This document shows, in pieces, positions 16,722 to 23,911 of a stretch of 64,000 nt of DNA. Origin of the DNA: Shinella lacus. Lineage in GTDB: Bacteria; Pseudomonadota; Alphaproteobacteria; Rhizobiales; Rhizobiaceae. Location: assembly GCF_010994755.1 (NCBI RefSeq), contig NZ_WHSB02000008.1:62001-126000 (forward strand). The letters run 5' to 3'. A program made the position numbers and the translations under genes. The stretch's first letter is position 1, and every line of letters starts with the position of its first letter. Under the pieces are notes generated by a model. It saw nothing but the letters and a program-made list of their open reading frames with translations. It ran no database searches and had not been told where the DNA came from.

Positions 16722-18218
16722 CTACTCGGCGGGTGTCGCGTTGAAATCGGCGCCGCGATCGGCGTCGAGGATCGCGTCGATGGCGATCAGCTCCGGCATC
16801 TTCAACCCCTTGGCGCCGCCGCGCGAGGCGAGCAGGTAGCCGAGATAGACCGCGCCGATCGCAAACATGATCGCCACATAGGACCAGGGTTTTGCGAAGG
16901 AGGCATCGCGGAAGATCGCGAGCTCGAAGGCGAGCCAGGCGATGGCGAGCACCAGCACCGGCACCTCCCATTTGCCGAGCGAAAAGCCCTGGCTCGGCGG
17001 CAGCTGGTGGCGCTTGGCGGCATACATCAGCACGGTCACCGCATAGATGATGGCCGGCAGCAGGGTGGCGGCGGAAAACAGCGAGAACAGCGCATCCGTC
17101 TGCTGCGAGAACAGCGCCAGGATGATTTCGCCGATGGCGGCGACGAGGATCGTCGCATTGACCGGCGTGTGCAGCGTCGGGCTGATCTTGTGCCAGAGCT
17201 GCCAGCCCGGGAAGCGCTCGTCGCGCGACATGGCCCAGACGAGGCGCGTGCCGGAGAGAAGGATGACGAGGCCGCAGGAGAAGATGGAGATCACCACCAG
17301 CACCAAGAGGATATTGCCGACGACCGGGCCGAGCACGCGGGAGATGACATCCGCGATGGGGGTGGCCGAGCTGCCGATTGCCGCCGGATCGCCCAGAAGC
17401 GCGGTGATGGCGATGAGGAACAGCATGCCGATGATGCCGAGGCTCAGCACCGCCTGCCACATGGCCTTCGGCACGACGCGCGCCGGCTCGCGGGTTTCTT
17501 CCGCAAGGTTGGCGGCGGATTCGAAGCCGACGATGGTGAAGGCGCCGAGCAGCGTGCCCATGATCCACGGACCGACCTTGGTCAGTTCGCCAAACCCATA
17601 ATAGCCCTCCGGCGAGATGGTGCCGGTGCTGACGAGGTTGGAGAAGTCGAGTTCGTTGTTGAGGTAGCCGGCGGCGAAAAGCAGCACGACGAGGCCGATC
17701 ATGCCGACGAGCTGGATGGTGACGGCGACGGCGTTGAAGCGCTGGGTAAATTTCGTGGAGAACGCGATCATCACCGCCTGCACGACGATGACGAGGCTGG
17801 TGATCCACCAGGCATTCGTCGGCGTGCCCTCATAGCCGAACAGCACCGGCAGCACGGTGGAGGCGATGGTGTAATCCACCGCGCAGAGCACGATGGCGAG
17901 GAAGGTGAAGCTGATCCAGCCCATGATCCAGCCGAAGACCGGATTGGAGATGCGCGAGGCCCATTGGTAGACATAGCCGGTGACGGGAATGCGCGCGGAA
18001 AGCGAGCCGAGGATGAAGGCGACCATCAGCTGGCCGACGACGACGACCGGCCAGGTCCAGATGCCCATCGGCCCTGACGTCGAGAGCATGGCGCCATAGG
18101 CGGTGAAGATGCCGGTGGCGATCGATACGAAGCCGAAGGCGACGGCGAAGGACTGGAAGGCGGTGACGTCGCGTTTCAGCGTGTCGTGCTCGCTTGCATG
18201 GTGTGTCGTGCTGTTCAT
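16722..18218 (-). CDS. APC family amino-acid/polyamine permease
   Basis: This 498-residue secondary transporter has about twelve membrane segments and the APC features GFVSIATGIFTAYG in helix 1 and GFESAANLAEETREP (about 245-260). The latter contains the conserved Glu/Thr cluster of amino-acid permeases such as the GabP/choline-type group. CAGGAGGGGAACC precedes the ATG. It is the last gene of the leftward operon that starts with the GlpA-like dehydrogenase, 25 bases after the DUF1937 gene. Amino-nitrogen substrates are usual for the family, which is puzzling beside a glycerol-kinase-like gene. An amino alcohol such as ethanolamine is one possibility. Confidence 0.9.
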   Translation of the reverse strand: MNSTTHHASEHDTLKRDVTAFQSFAVAFGFVSIATGIFTAYGAMLSTSGPMGIWTWPVVVVGQLMVAFILGSLSARIPVTGYVYQWASRISNPVFGWIMGWISFTFLAIVLCAVDYTIASTVLPVLFGYEGTPTNAWWITSLVIVVQAVMIAFSTKFTQRFNAVAVTIQLVGMIGLVVLLFAAGYLNNELDFSNLVSTGTISPEGYYGFGELTKVGPWIMGTLLGAFTIVGFESAANLAEETREPARVVPKAMWQAVLSLGIIGMLFLIAITALLGDPAAIGSSATPIADVISRVLGPVVGNILLVLVVISIFSCGLVILLSGTRLVWAMSRDERFPGWQLWHKISPTLHTPVNATILVAAIGEIILALFSQQTDALFSLFSAATLLPAIIYAVTVLMYAAKRHQLPPSQGFSLGKWEVPVLVLAIAWLAFELAIFRDASFAKPWSYVAIMFAIGAVYLGYLLASRGGAKGLKMPELIAIDAILDADRGADFNATPAE

Positions 18219-18243
18219 GGTTCCCCTCCTGTTGAAAATTCAG

Positions 18244-18603
18244 TCATGCCGGAAAGTCGCGCTCGGCCTCGCTCCACAGGCTGACCCGGCGGCCGCGGTC
18301 CCTGAAGAAGTCGATCTCGCGGGCGACCCCGGCACTTTCCTTCCAGCCCGGTTCGTCGATGACGATCAGCTCCTCCATCGCCTCCATGAAGAGCGCATCG
18401 ACCGGCGCCCAGAGGCGGCCGATCGCCGCCTTGTCGAGATGGGCGAGCTGGCCGTTGATCGGGTGCGACATGGAGACCTGGCTGAAGACGGCCGCCCCAT
18501 TCGCCACGATGCGGGCGGCGACCGCGTTGGAAATGTCGAAGCGCCGTTCCACGACGGCTTTGTCCGCATGCCCGTAGGGGCACGCGAGGAAGATTTTTCG
18601 CAT
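18244..18603 (-). CDS. DUF1937-like small protein
   Basis: The 119-residue product starts MRKIFLACPYGHAD and continues with an N-terminal alpha/beta pattern (RRFDISNAVAARI, HPINGQL, ELIVIDEPGWKES, VAREIDFFRDRGRRV). It resembles DUF1937 and, more distantly, nucleoside 2-deoxyribosyltransferases, which share a CPYGHxD-like start. GGAG lies ahead of the ATG at 18603, and 38 bases separate it from the kinase gene. Conserved placement in a catabolic operon suggests an enzyme of nucleoside or sugar-phosphate type. No activity can be assigned. Confidence 0.75.
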   Translation of the reverse strand: MRKIFLACPYGHADKAVVERRFDISNAVAARIVANGAAVFSQVSMSHPINGQLAHLDKAAIGRLWAPVDALFMEAMEELIVIDEPGWKESAGVAREIDFFRDRGRRVSLWSEAERDFPA

Positions 18604-18641
18604 GTCTGGCTCCGTGAGGTTTTGGGATGCGGCTGGCGGCG

Positions 18642-20033
18642 TCACCGCCAGGCGCGCGCCCTTTCGATGGCTTTGGCGAAACGGGCATGGTCGGCGGCCC
18701 CGACCGTGCCGTCCGGCTTGAAGGTTTTGGCGGCGGTGCGCGCGCCGCGAACATCGACGCCGGCGAGTTCCGCAAGGCCGAGCGCCGTCAGCTCGTGCAT
18801 CGGCGCCACCGTGATCGCGCGGTTGCTGGCCGACGCCAGGAACTGCGCGAAGTAAGCGCTCTGCGACAGGCCGCCGTCGATGGAGATGCTGGGACCGAGT
18901 TCGCCGACCTTGGCGGCCGCCTCGATCAGCCCGACGGTCAGCATGGCGATGCCCTCCAGCACCGCGCGCACCAGGTCGCGCCGGTCCGTCGCATGGTCCA
19001 TGCCGATGAAGAGGGGGGCGGCCTGGCGGTCCCAATAGGGTGCCGCAAGGCCGGACAGCGCCGGCACGAAGACGATGCCGCGGCTGAGCGCGGAGGGGCC
19101 TTCGAAGCTGCCGAGCTCCTCCATGGCCGAAAACAGGCCGATATCGCGCGCCCATTCCAGCGCCGAGCCCGCATCATAGACGCCGCCCTCGATGGCGAAG
19201 GTCGGGCCTTCGCCCGTCAAGTGCCAGGCGATGGTGGGCAGGAGGTCGGATTCCGCCGGTCGCCGGTCGCCGGCGATCGCCAGCAGGAAGGCACCCGTGC
19301 CGAAGGTGATCTTGCAATCGCCGGGCTTGCGGCAATCATGCCCGAAGAGGGCGGCCTGCTGGTCGACGATCGAGACTTTTACCGGCGTGCCGCCGATCGC
19401 GCCGAAGCCGGCATCGACCGCGGCGATCTCCGGCAGGCACTGGCGCGGCACGCCGTGCAGCGCGCACATTTCCTCGCTCCAGGTGCCGGTTGCCAGATCG
19501 ATCAGGCCGGTGCGCGAGGCGGTGGCGAGATCGGTGCGGAAGGTGCCGCACAGCCGGTCGAGGAAGAAGGCGTCCGTGGTGCCGAGCCGCAGGCGGCCGG
19601 CCTCAAGGGCGGCGGCGACGGCGGGCAGGGTCTTTACCAGCCAGGACAGCTTGCTGGCGGAAAAATAGGGATCGAGCGGCAGGCCGCTCACCGCCTTCGA
19701 GCGCGCTTCCGCCTCCGGGGGCAGGTCGGCGAGAGCCTCTGCCGTGCGCGAATCCTGCCAGACGATGACGGGCGACAGCGGTTTTCCGGTCTCCGCATCC
19801 CAGGCAAGGCAGCTTTCGCCCTGGTTGGAAATGGCGATGGCATCGACGGGGCCGGCCCCCTCCAGCACCGCCTCGATATTGCGCAGCAGCTCTTCCGGAT
19901 CGTGCTCCACCCAGCCGGGGGCGGGGTGGTGCTGCGCATGGCGGCGCGTGCCGGCGACGCGCCAGGCGCCGCCATCCTCGATGACGAGGCAACGGGTGGA
20001 TGTCGTGCCCTGGTCTATGGCGGCTACCCGCAT
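18642..20033 (-). CDS. FGGY-family carbohydrate kinase (glycerol-kinase-like)
   Basis: The 463-residue protein has the FGGY N-lobe start AAIDQGTTSTRCLV (4-17), the glycerol-kinase-like WVEHDPEELL and VIVWQDSRT segments, and the C-lobe ATP site (ITFGTGAFLL; ISIDGGLSQSAYFAQFLA). It is shorter than glycerol kinases (about 500), mostly at the C-terminus. Its ATG directly follows the TAG of the FAD gene, with no spacer. It phosphorylates a polyol or related alcohol. With the GlpA-like and second flavoprotein it resembles a glycerol/glycerol-3-phosphate module, but no facilitator gene is present. The substrate could be another polyol. Confidence 0.9.
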   Translation of the reverse strand: MRVAAIDQGTTSTRCLVIEDGGAWRVAGTRRHAQHHPAPGWVEHDPEELLRNIEAVLEGAGPVDAIAISNQGESCLAWDAETGKPLSPVIVWQDSRTAEALADLPPEAEARSKAVSGLPLDPYFSASKLSWLVKTLPAVAAALEAGRLRLGTTDAFFLDRLCGTFRTDLATASRTGLIDLATGTWSEEMCALHGVPRQCLPEIAAVDAGFGAIGGTPVKVSIVDQQAALFGHDCRKPGDCKITFGTGAFLLAIAGDRRPAESDLLPTIAWHLTGEGPTFAIEGGVYDAGSALEWARDIGLFSAMEELGSFEGPSALSRGIVFVPALSGLAAPYWDRQAAPLFIGMDHATDRRDLVRAVLEGIAMLTVGLIEAAAKVGELGPSISIDGGLSQSAYFAQFLASASNRAITVAPMHELTALGLAELAGVDVRGARTAAKTFKPDGTVGAADHARFAKAIERARAWR

Positions 20034-21254
20034 CTAGTCTTCCTCCCTGAAACGAAAATGCACGTTCTGCGCCTGTGGCGCATCCGGCGGAATGGGCACG
20101 AGGATGCGCCGCTCGGGCATCCAGAGACCGCGCGCCTGCCAGACTTCGCGCCCGTCGAGTTCCAGCGACAACCGGCCGCGCACGCGCCGCAGCACGCGGA
20201 GCTGGAACTGCCGGAAGGCCGGGGCGGACGCGGTGCGGCGCAGGATATTCGGCACGACGAGTTTTATCGGCGCATCGAAGGTGACGGGCACCGGGACGCC
20301 GTCCTCGGGTTCGCGTCCAAAATCCTCGGCGATGGCCCTGCCGATGGCGCGGCCCTCGCGAAACGCCCAGCCGCCGGTCTCCACCGCGCGCAGGACATTG
20401 CCGGCGGCGAACATGCGCGGATCGAGCGAGCGGCCCTGCTGGTCGACCGCAGGCCCGGCGCTGCCCGGGTCGACGCCCAGGGCCGATTGCAGGAACAGCG
20501 CGGATTCCGGGGTGAACTGGCCGGTGAGCAGAACGCCGTCGCAGTCCAGCGTTTTGAGCTTTCCGCCACGGCGGATGGTGACGGCCTCGACGCGGGTTCG
20601 GCCGAGAATGTCGACGATCTCGGCGCCGCGGTGAAAGGGGATGCCCATCAGGCTCGGGAACCAGGCGAGCGGCGCGCGGGCGAGCGCATGGGCGCGCGGC
20701 TCGATCATCGCGACGGGCCTTGCGCCATGGCTGAGGCAGGTCAGCACCGCCGAGAGCGAGACGAGCTCGGAGCCGACGATCAGCGGGCGGCGGAAGGGCA
20801 GGAGGCCGTGGAAGGCGAGATAGGATTGCAGCGTGCCCGTGGTCACGACGCCGATCGGCCGGTCGCCGGAGAGCAGGCGGGCGGAGCGCGGCTTTTCGCG
20901 CGCACCCGTCGTGACGAGGATGCGCTCGGCCGTCAGCTTTTCCACACCGGGGCCGGTCGTGACGAGCACCGAGCCGTCCTCGCAAAGCTCCACCACCGAA
21001 TGCCCGGTGCGGATATCGACGCCGGCCTTTTCCGCCTCGCGCGTCAGCTTGCGGCCATAGGCGGCGCCGAAATAGACGCGGCCGAATTCCAGCATGCCGA
21101 AGGGCGAATGCGCGCAATGCCGCGTCGCCCCGCCCAGCGCCGGCTCGCGATCGAGCAGGATGACCCGCCGGCCCTGCCGCCGAAGCTCGATCGCCGCCGC
21201 CACCCCGGAGGGTCCGCCGCCAACGACCAGCACATCCGCATCGAGAGCGCTCAT
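20034..21254 (-). CDS. NAD(P)/FAD-dependent oxidoreductase (second flavoprotein of the GlpA module)
   Basis: This 406-residue protein of the pyridine-nucleotide-disulphide oxidoreductase fold has the FAD Rossmann motif VVGGGPSGVAAA (10-21). It has a second nucleotide segment (LIVGSELVSLSAVL, about 157-170) and the C-terminal FAD motif MFAAGNVLRAVETGGWAFREGR (about 283-304). Proteins of this kind sit beside GlpA-like dehydrogenases carrying a BFD iron-sulphur domain and are thought to pass electrons onward. The start ATG overlaps the TGA of a 65-codon frame that runs through a palindromic repeat (21251-21448). In the ancestral arrangement it probably overlapped the GlpA stop directly. Confidence 0.9.
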   Translation of the reverse strand: MSALDADVLVVGGGPSGVAAAIELRRQGRRVILLDREPALGGATRHCAHSPFGMLEFGRVYFGAAYGRKLTREAEKAGVDIRTGHSVVELCEDGSVLVTTGPGVEKLTAERILVTTGAREKPRSARLLSGDRPIGVVTTGTLQSYLAFHGLLPFRRPLIVGSELVSLSAVLTCLSHGARPVAMIEPRAHALARAPLAWFPSLMGIPFHRGAEIVDILGRTRVEAVTIRRGGKLKTLDCDGVLLTGQFTPESALFLQSALGVDPGSAGPAVDQQGRSLDPRMFAAGNVLRAVETGGWAFREGRAIGRAIAEDFGREPEDGVPVPVTFDAPIKLVVPNILRRTASAPAFRQFQLRVLRRVRGRLSLELDGREVWQARGLWMPERRILVPIPPDAPQAQNVHFRFREED

Positions 21255-21272
21255 CGGCCAGCCTCCGTGTCG
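21248..21272. repeat. Imperfect direct repeat, copy A
   Basis: These 25 bases match 21442-21466 at 22 positions (both begin CGCTCATCG and end CCTCCGTGTCG). Copy A covers the start of the second flavoprotein gene. The two copies flank the palindromic element at 21298-21416 and look like a duplication made at its insertion, since diverged. Confidence 0.7.
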
Positions 21273-21448
21273 TGGGGTCTTTGCGACGGGTGCGTCACCC
21301 CCTCATCCGCCTGCCGGCACCTTCTCCCCGTGGGGGAGAAGGGGAAGATAGCAAACGTCTCGTTTCTCCCTTCTCCCCCGCGGGGAGAAGGTGGCCCGAA
21401 GGGTCGGATGAGGGGGATGTCGCAAGCATGGACAGCAAACACGCTCAT
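21251..21448 (-). CDS. 65-codon frame created by the repeat insertion
   Basis: This frame starts with an ATG that overlaps the GlpA-like stop as ATGA. It runs through the palindromic repeat and ends with a TGA that overlaps the ATG of the next flavoprotein as ATGA. The 65-residue product has no known domain and is mostly translated repeat (PSPRGGEGR, FSPTGRRCRQADEG). Its value is probably to carry ribosomes across the insertion, so that coupling between the two flavoprotein genes survives. Whether the peptide accumulates is unknown. Confidence 0.45.
   Translation of the reverse strand: MSVFAVHACDIPLIRPFGPPSPRGGEGRNETFAIFPFSPTGRRCRQADEGVTHPSQRPHDTEAGR
21298..21416. repeat. Composite palindromic repeat element (REP/BIME-like)
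   Basis: The outer arms CCCCCTCATCCG (21298-21309) and CGGATGAGGGGG (21405-21416) are perfectly complementary. Inside are two further palindromes, CCTTCTCCCC...GGGGAGAAGG at 21320-21342 and at 21369-21391. This structure matches a class of intergenic palindromic repeats common in Rhizobiales genomes. No transposase is encoded. It lies between two genes of one operon rather than at an operon end. Confidence 0.85.
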
Positions 21449-21466
21449 CGCCCGCCCTCCGTGTCG
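21442..21466. repeat. Imperfect direct repeat, copy B
   Basis: Partner of 21248-21272. This copy covers the last codons and stop of the GlpA-like gene. The peptide ends are also similar, DTEGGR here and DTEAGR at the end of the 65-codon frame, showing that the duplicated segment came from the gene end. Confidence 0.7.
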
Positions 21467-22848
21467 ATGGCGAGCGGCGTGGCGAGCTTGCCCTTGGTCA
21501 TCTCGGCGAGCCGCGCATTGCAGTAAAACCCCTGGCAGCGCCCCATGCCGGCGCGGGTGCGGCGGCGCAGGCCGCCGAAATCGCCGGGAGGCACGGGGCT
21601 CGAAAAGGTCGCTTCGATCTCGCGGCGCGTCACCAGTTCGCAGTGACAGACGATCTCGCCGTGGTCCGGCCGCTGCCAGTCGCGCTCGCGGCATTCGGCG
21701 AGGTTGGGTGTGGCGATGTCGGGCACTTGCGCCGGCGGCGTGAAGGGTTCGGCGAAATCCGCATGGAGCTTCAGCGCATGCTGGGCGAGGCCGAGGGCGG
21801 AGCTGAGGCCCGTCGAGCGGATGCCGCCGAGCGTGATGGCGCGCTGGTCCGGCCGCACGAAGACGCGGTAGCCCTTCTCTTCGCTCGCGGGCCTGAGCCC
21901 GGCATAAAGCGCGGTGACGGGCATGCCCGCCAGCGCCGGCACGATCTCCGCCGCACGGGCAACGAGGGCTTCGAGCGTCTGCGTCTCGACGGTGGCGCGC
22001 ACCCGGTCCTCCTGCTCCTCCGCCGTCGGGCCGACGAGCACGTTGCCGAAGGCCGTGGGACAGACGACGATGCCCTTGGTCACTTCCGTGGGCACGGGCA
22101 GGATGATGCGCGGCACATGGCGCGCGGCCGCCTTGTCGAGCACGACGAACTGGCCCTTGCGCGGCTTGATGCGAAATCCGGGGGTGAAGCCGAGGCGGGT
22201 ATCGACGACATCGCCATAAAGCCCCGCCGTGTTGACCACCGCATCGGCGAGGATCTCGCCCGCCGTCGTCTCCAGCCGCCAGATGCCGTCGAACGTGCCC
22301 TTGATCAGTTCCGCCCCGCGCAGGAACCGTGCGCCGAGCGCCACCGCCTGGGTGAGATAGGCGAGCGGCGCCGACCACGGATCGATGATATGTTCGCCCG
22401 GCACTTCGAGTGCCGCGACGAGCCGGTCGGAGAGCGACGGCATGGCCGCGCGGGCCTCGCCGCCGGAGCGCAGCACGACATCCGTCGTGCCGTTGTCGCG
22501 CGCCTGCCGTTCGATGCCGGCGAGTTTTTCGGCTTCCTGTGCGTTCCAGGCGCAGACATAGGCGCCGGTCGTCACCAAAGCGAGGTTCAGGCTGTCCCTG
22601 ATCTCCAGATATTCCTGCCGGCCGGCGCGCACCAGCTCCAGTTCGAGGCTGCCGGGCGGCGCGTCGAAGCCGGTATGCAGGATGGCGCTGTTGGCCTTGG
22701 AGGCGCCCGACAAGATATCGGCGCCCTTCTCGATCAGGATCACCTTTGCGCCCGCCAGCGAAAACCGCCGGGCGACCGCACAGCCGACGACGCCCGCGCC
22801 GATGATGGCGACATCGTAGGTCTCCCCGGTCTGCGGCTGGCGTGGCAC
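21445..22848 (-). CDS. GlpA-like FAD-dependent dehydrogenase with BFD [2Fe-2S] domain
   Basis: The GTG at 22848 follows a GGGAGAGAA stretch and gives 467 residues. An ATG three bases upstream is in another frame, and longer extensions are unconserved. The DAO/GlpA fold begins with GAGVVGCAVAR (about 17-27), and IEKGADILSGASKANSAILHTGFD is typical of glycerol-3-phosphate dehydrogenase and L-2-hydroxyglutarate oxidase relatives. The C-terminus is a BFD-like [2Fe-2S] domain with Cys401, Cys403, Cys438 and Cys443. It should oxidise the phosphorylated product of the FGGY kinase and pass electrons through the partner flavoprotein. It is the first gene of the leftward operon, facing a DeoR regulator across paired dyads. 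Confidence 0.9.
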   Translation of the reverse strand: MPRQPQTGETYDVAIIGAGVVGCAVARRFSLAGAKVILIEKGADILSGASKANSAILHTGFDAPPGSLELELVRAGRQEYLEIRDSLNLALVTTGAYVCAWNAQEAEKLAGIERQARDNGTTDVVLRSGGEARAAMPSLSDRLVAALEVPGEHIIDPWSAPLAYLTQAVALGARFLRGAELIKGTFDGIWRLETTAGEILADAVVNTAGLYGDVVDTRLGFTPGFRIKPRKGQFVVLDKAAARHVPRIILPVPTEVTKGIVVCPTAFGNVLVGPTAEEQEDRVRATVETQTLEALVARAAEIVPALAGMPVTALYAGLRPASEEKGYRVFVRPDQRAITLGGIRSTGLSSALGLAQHALKLHADFAEPFTPPAQVPDIATPNLAECRERDWQRPDHGEIVCHCELVTRREIEATFSSPVPPGDFGGLRRRTRAGMGRCQGFYCNARLAEMTKGKLATPLAIDTEGGR

Positions 22849-22862
22849 GGCATTCTCTCCCG

Positions 22863-22883
22863 TTCGGTCACATTGTGACTGAA
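22863..22883. promoter_or_regulatory. Operator 1 for the DeoR regulator (candidate)
   Basis: TTCGGTCA (22863-22870) and TGACTGAA (22876-22883) form an inverted repeat with a 5-base centre, 14 bases before the GlpA-like start. The same motif recurs at 22898-22906 as a half site and as a second dyad at 23014-23035. Binding here would block the leftward operon. Confidence 0.6.
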
Positions 22884-22996
22884 CGGTATAAAATAAATGA
22901 CCGAATGTAAAGCGCGATGGTAGAGCGAGAAGGCCACGAGACGCTCGCAAGGGATGCGAAAGCGCGATTTCTGGGGCAAAGCAAAATACGTCAAAA

Positions 22997-23035
22997 TGAC
23001 TGAACGGTCGGAATTCAGTCATTGACTTGACCGAA
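22997..23035. promoter_or_regulatory. Operator 2 cluster for the DeoR regulator (candidate)
   Basis: TGACTGAACGGT (22997-23008) repeats the 12 bases found at 22876-22887 exactly. TTCAGTCA (23014-23021) and TGACCGAA (23028-23035) then form a dyad with the same orientation as operator 1 and a 6-base centre. About 150 bases separate the two dyads, which is suitable for looping. Confidence 0.6.
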
Positions 23036-23109
23036 CCGCAGGATACAACGGGAGAAATTCTGCAAATCGCGCGAATCCTTACGCGAATCTGTGCTTGCAA
23101 GGGGGCGCC

Positions 23110-23880
23110 GTGAGGCCGGCCGATCGCCACGAAAAAATTGTGAAGCTCGTGCACAAGGCGGGCGAAGTGAGCGTCGACGACCTCGCCCAGACGCTCGGCG
23201 CCTCGCGCGAGACGATCCGCCGCGACCTCGCCAATCTGGACGCCATGGGCCGCCTGAAGAAGTTCCACGGCGGTGCGCGCGTGCGCTCCAACACCGCGGT
23301 GGAGCCGGCGGTGGAGGGGCCGTTTGCGCTGCGCATGGCGGAAAACCTGCCGGCCAAGCGCCGCATCGCGCATGCTGCGGCCAGCCTGCTTGCGCCCGGC
23401 GATGCCGTCTTCATCGACACCGGCACGACGACGCTGATCCTCGCCGAAGCGCTGGTCGACCTGCCGGCGCTTGTCGTCGTCACCAATTCCTGGCGCATCG
23501 CCGCCACGCTGTCAGCCAATCCGGACCACAAGGTTTTCCTGATCGGCGGCGCCTATGGCGCGGATGCGGGCGAATCGCTCGGCCAGTTCGCGGTGGAGCA
23601 GATCCGCAAATTCCGCGCCCGCCACGCCTTCCTCACCGTCGGCGCGGTGGACGAACATGCCGTGATGGATTTCGACGCCGAGGTGACCGAGGTGGCGCAG
23701 ACCATGATCGAGCGCGTCGACAGCGTCACGGTGCTGGCGGACGCCTCGAAATTCGGCAAGCGCGGCATTTTCGAAGTCGCCCCCTGGGGCAATATCGACC
23801 GCCTCGTCACAGACGAGGCCCCGCCCGCCGCGATTGCGGAAGCGCTGAAGGGCGCGGGCACCGAAATTGTCGTCGCCTAG
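23110..23880 (+). CDS. DeoR family transcriptional regulator (GlpR-like)
   Basis: From the GTG at 23110 (AAGGGGG just upstream) the product is 256 residues. A TTG at 23095 is possible but has no better signal. It has the DeoR N-terminal helix-turn-helix (VSVDDLAQTLGASRETIRRDLANLD, about 20-44, followed by KKFHGGA). The sugar-phosphate-sensing DeoR C-terminal domain follows (about 75-235; DAVFIDTGTTTLILAEAL, VVTNSWRIA, ADASKFGKRG). It faces the GlpA-like operon across 260 bases with repeated TGAC(C/T)GAA sites and is the obvious local repressor. It is convergent with zwf. Confidence 0.92.
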   Translation: MRPADRHEKIVKLVHKAGEVSVDDLAQTLGASRETIRRDLANLDAMGRLKKFHGGARVRSNTAVEPAVEGPFALRMAENLPAKRRIAHAAASLLAPGDAVFIDTGTTTLILAEALVDLPALVVVTNSWRIAATLSANPDHKVFLIGGAYGADAGESLGQFAVEQIRKFRARHAFLTVGAVDEHAVMDFDAEVTEVAQTMIERVDSVTVLADASKFGKRGIFEVAPWGNIDRLVTDEAPPAAIAEALKGAGTEIVVA

Positions 23881-23911
23881 GTCAGCCCGACGATTTGATG
23901 CGGGCCGCCCG

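Noticed and set aside
15861-18077. A 738-codon plus-strand frame opposite the LysR and APC permease genes
   Set aside because: The translation is rich in His, Asp, Arg and Gly with no recognisable motif, and the opposite strand encodes clear families.
21298-21416. Palindromic element as a CRISPR or an insertion sequence
   Set aside because: There are no regularly spaced repeats with unique spacers and no transposase. The structure is a single nested palindrome.
18627-21743. A 1038-codon plus-strand open frame opposite the kinase and flavoprotein genes
   Set aside because: It lies antisense to three well-conserved genes, has low-complexity Arg/Gly/Ala-rich translation and no domain. It is a high-GC shadow frame.
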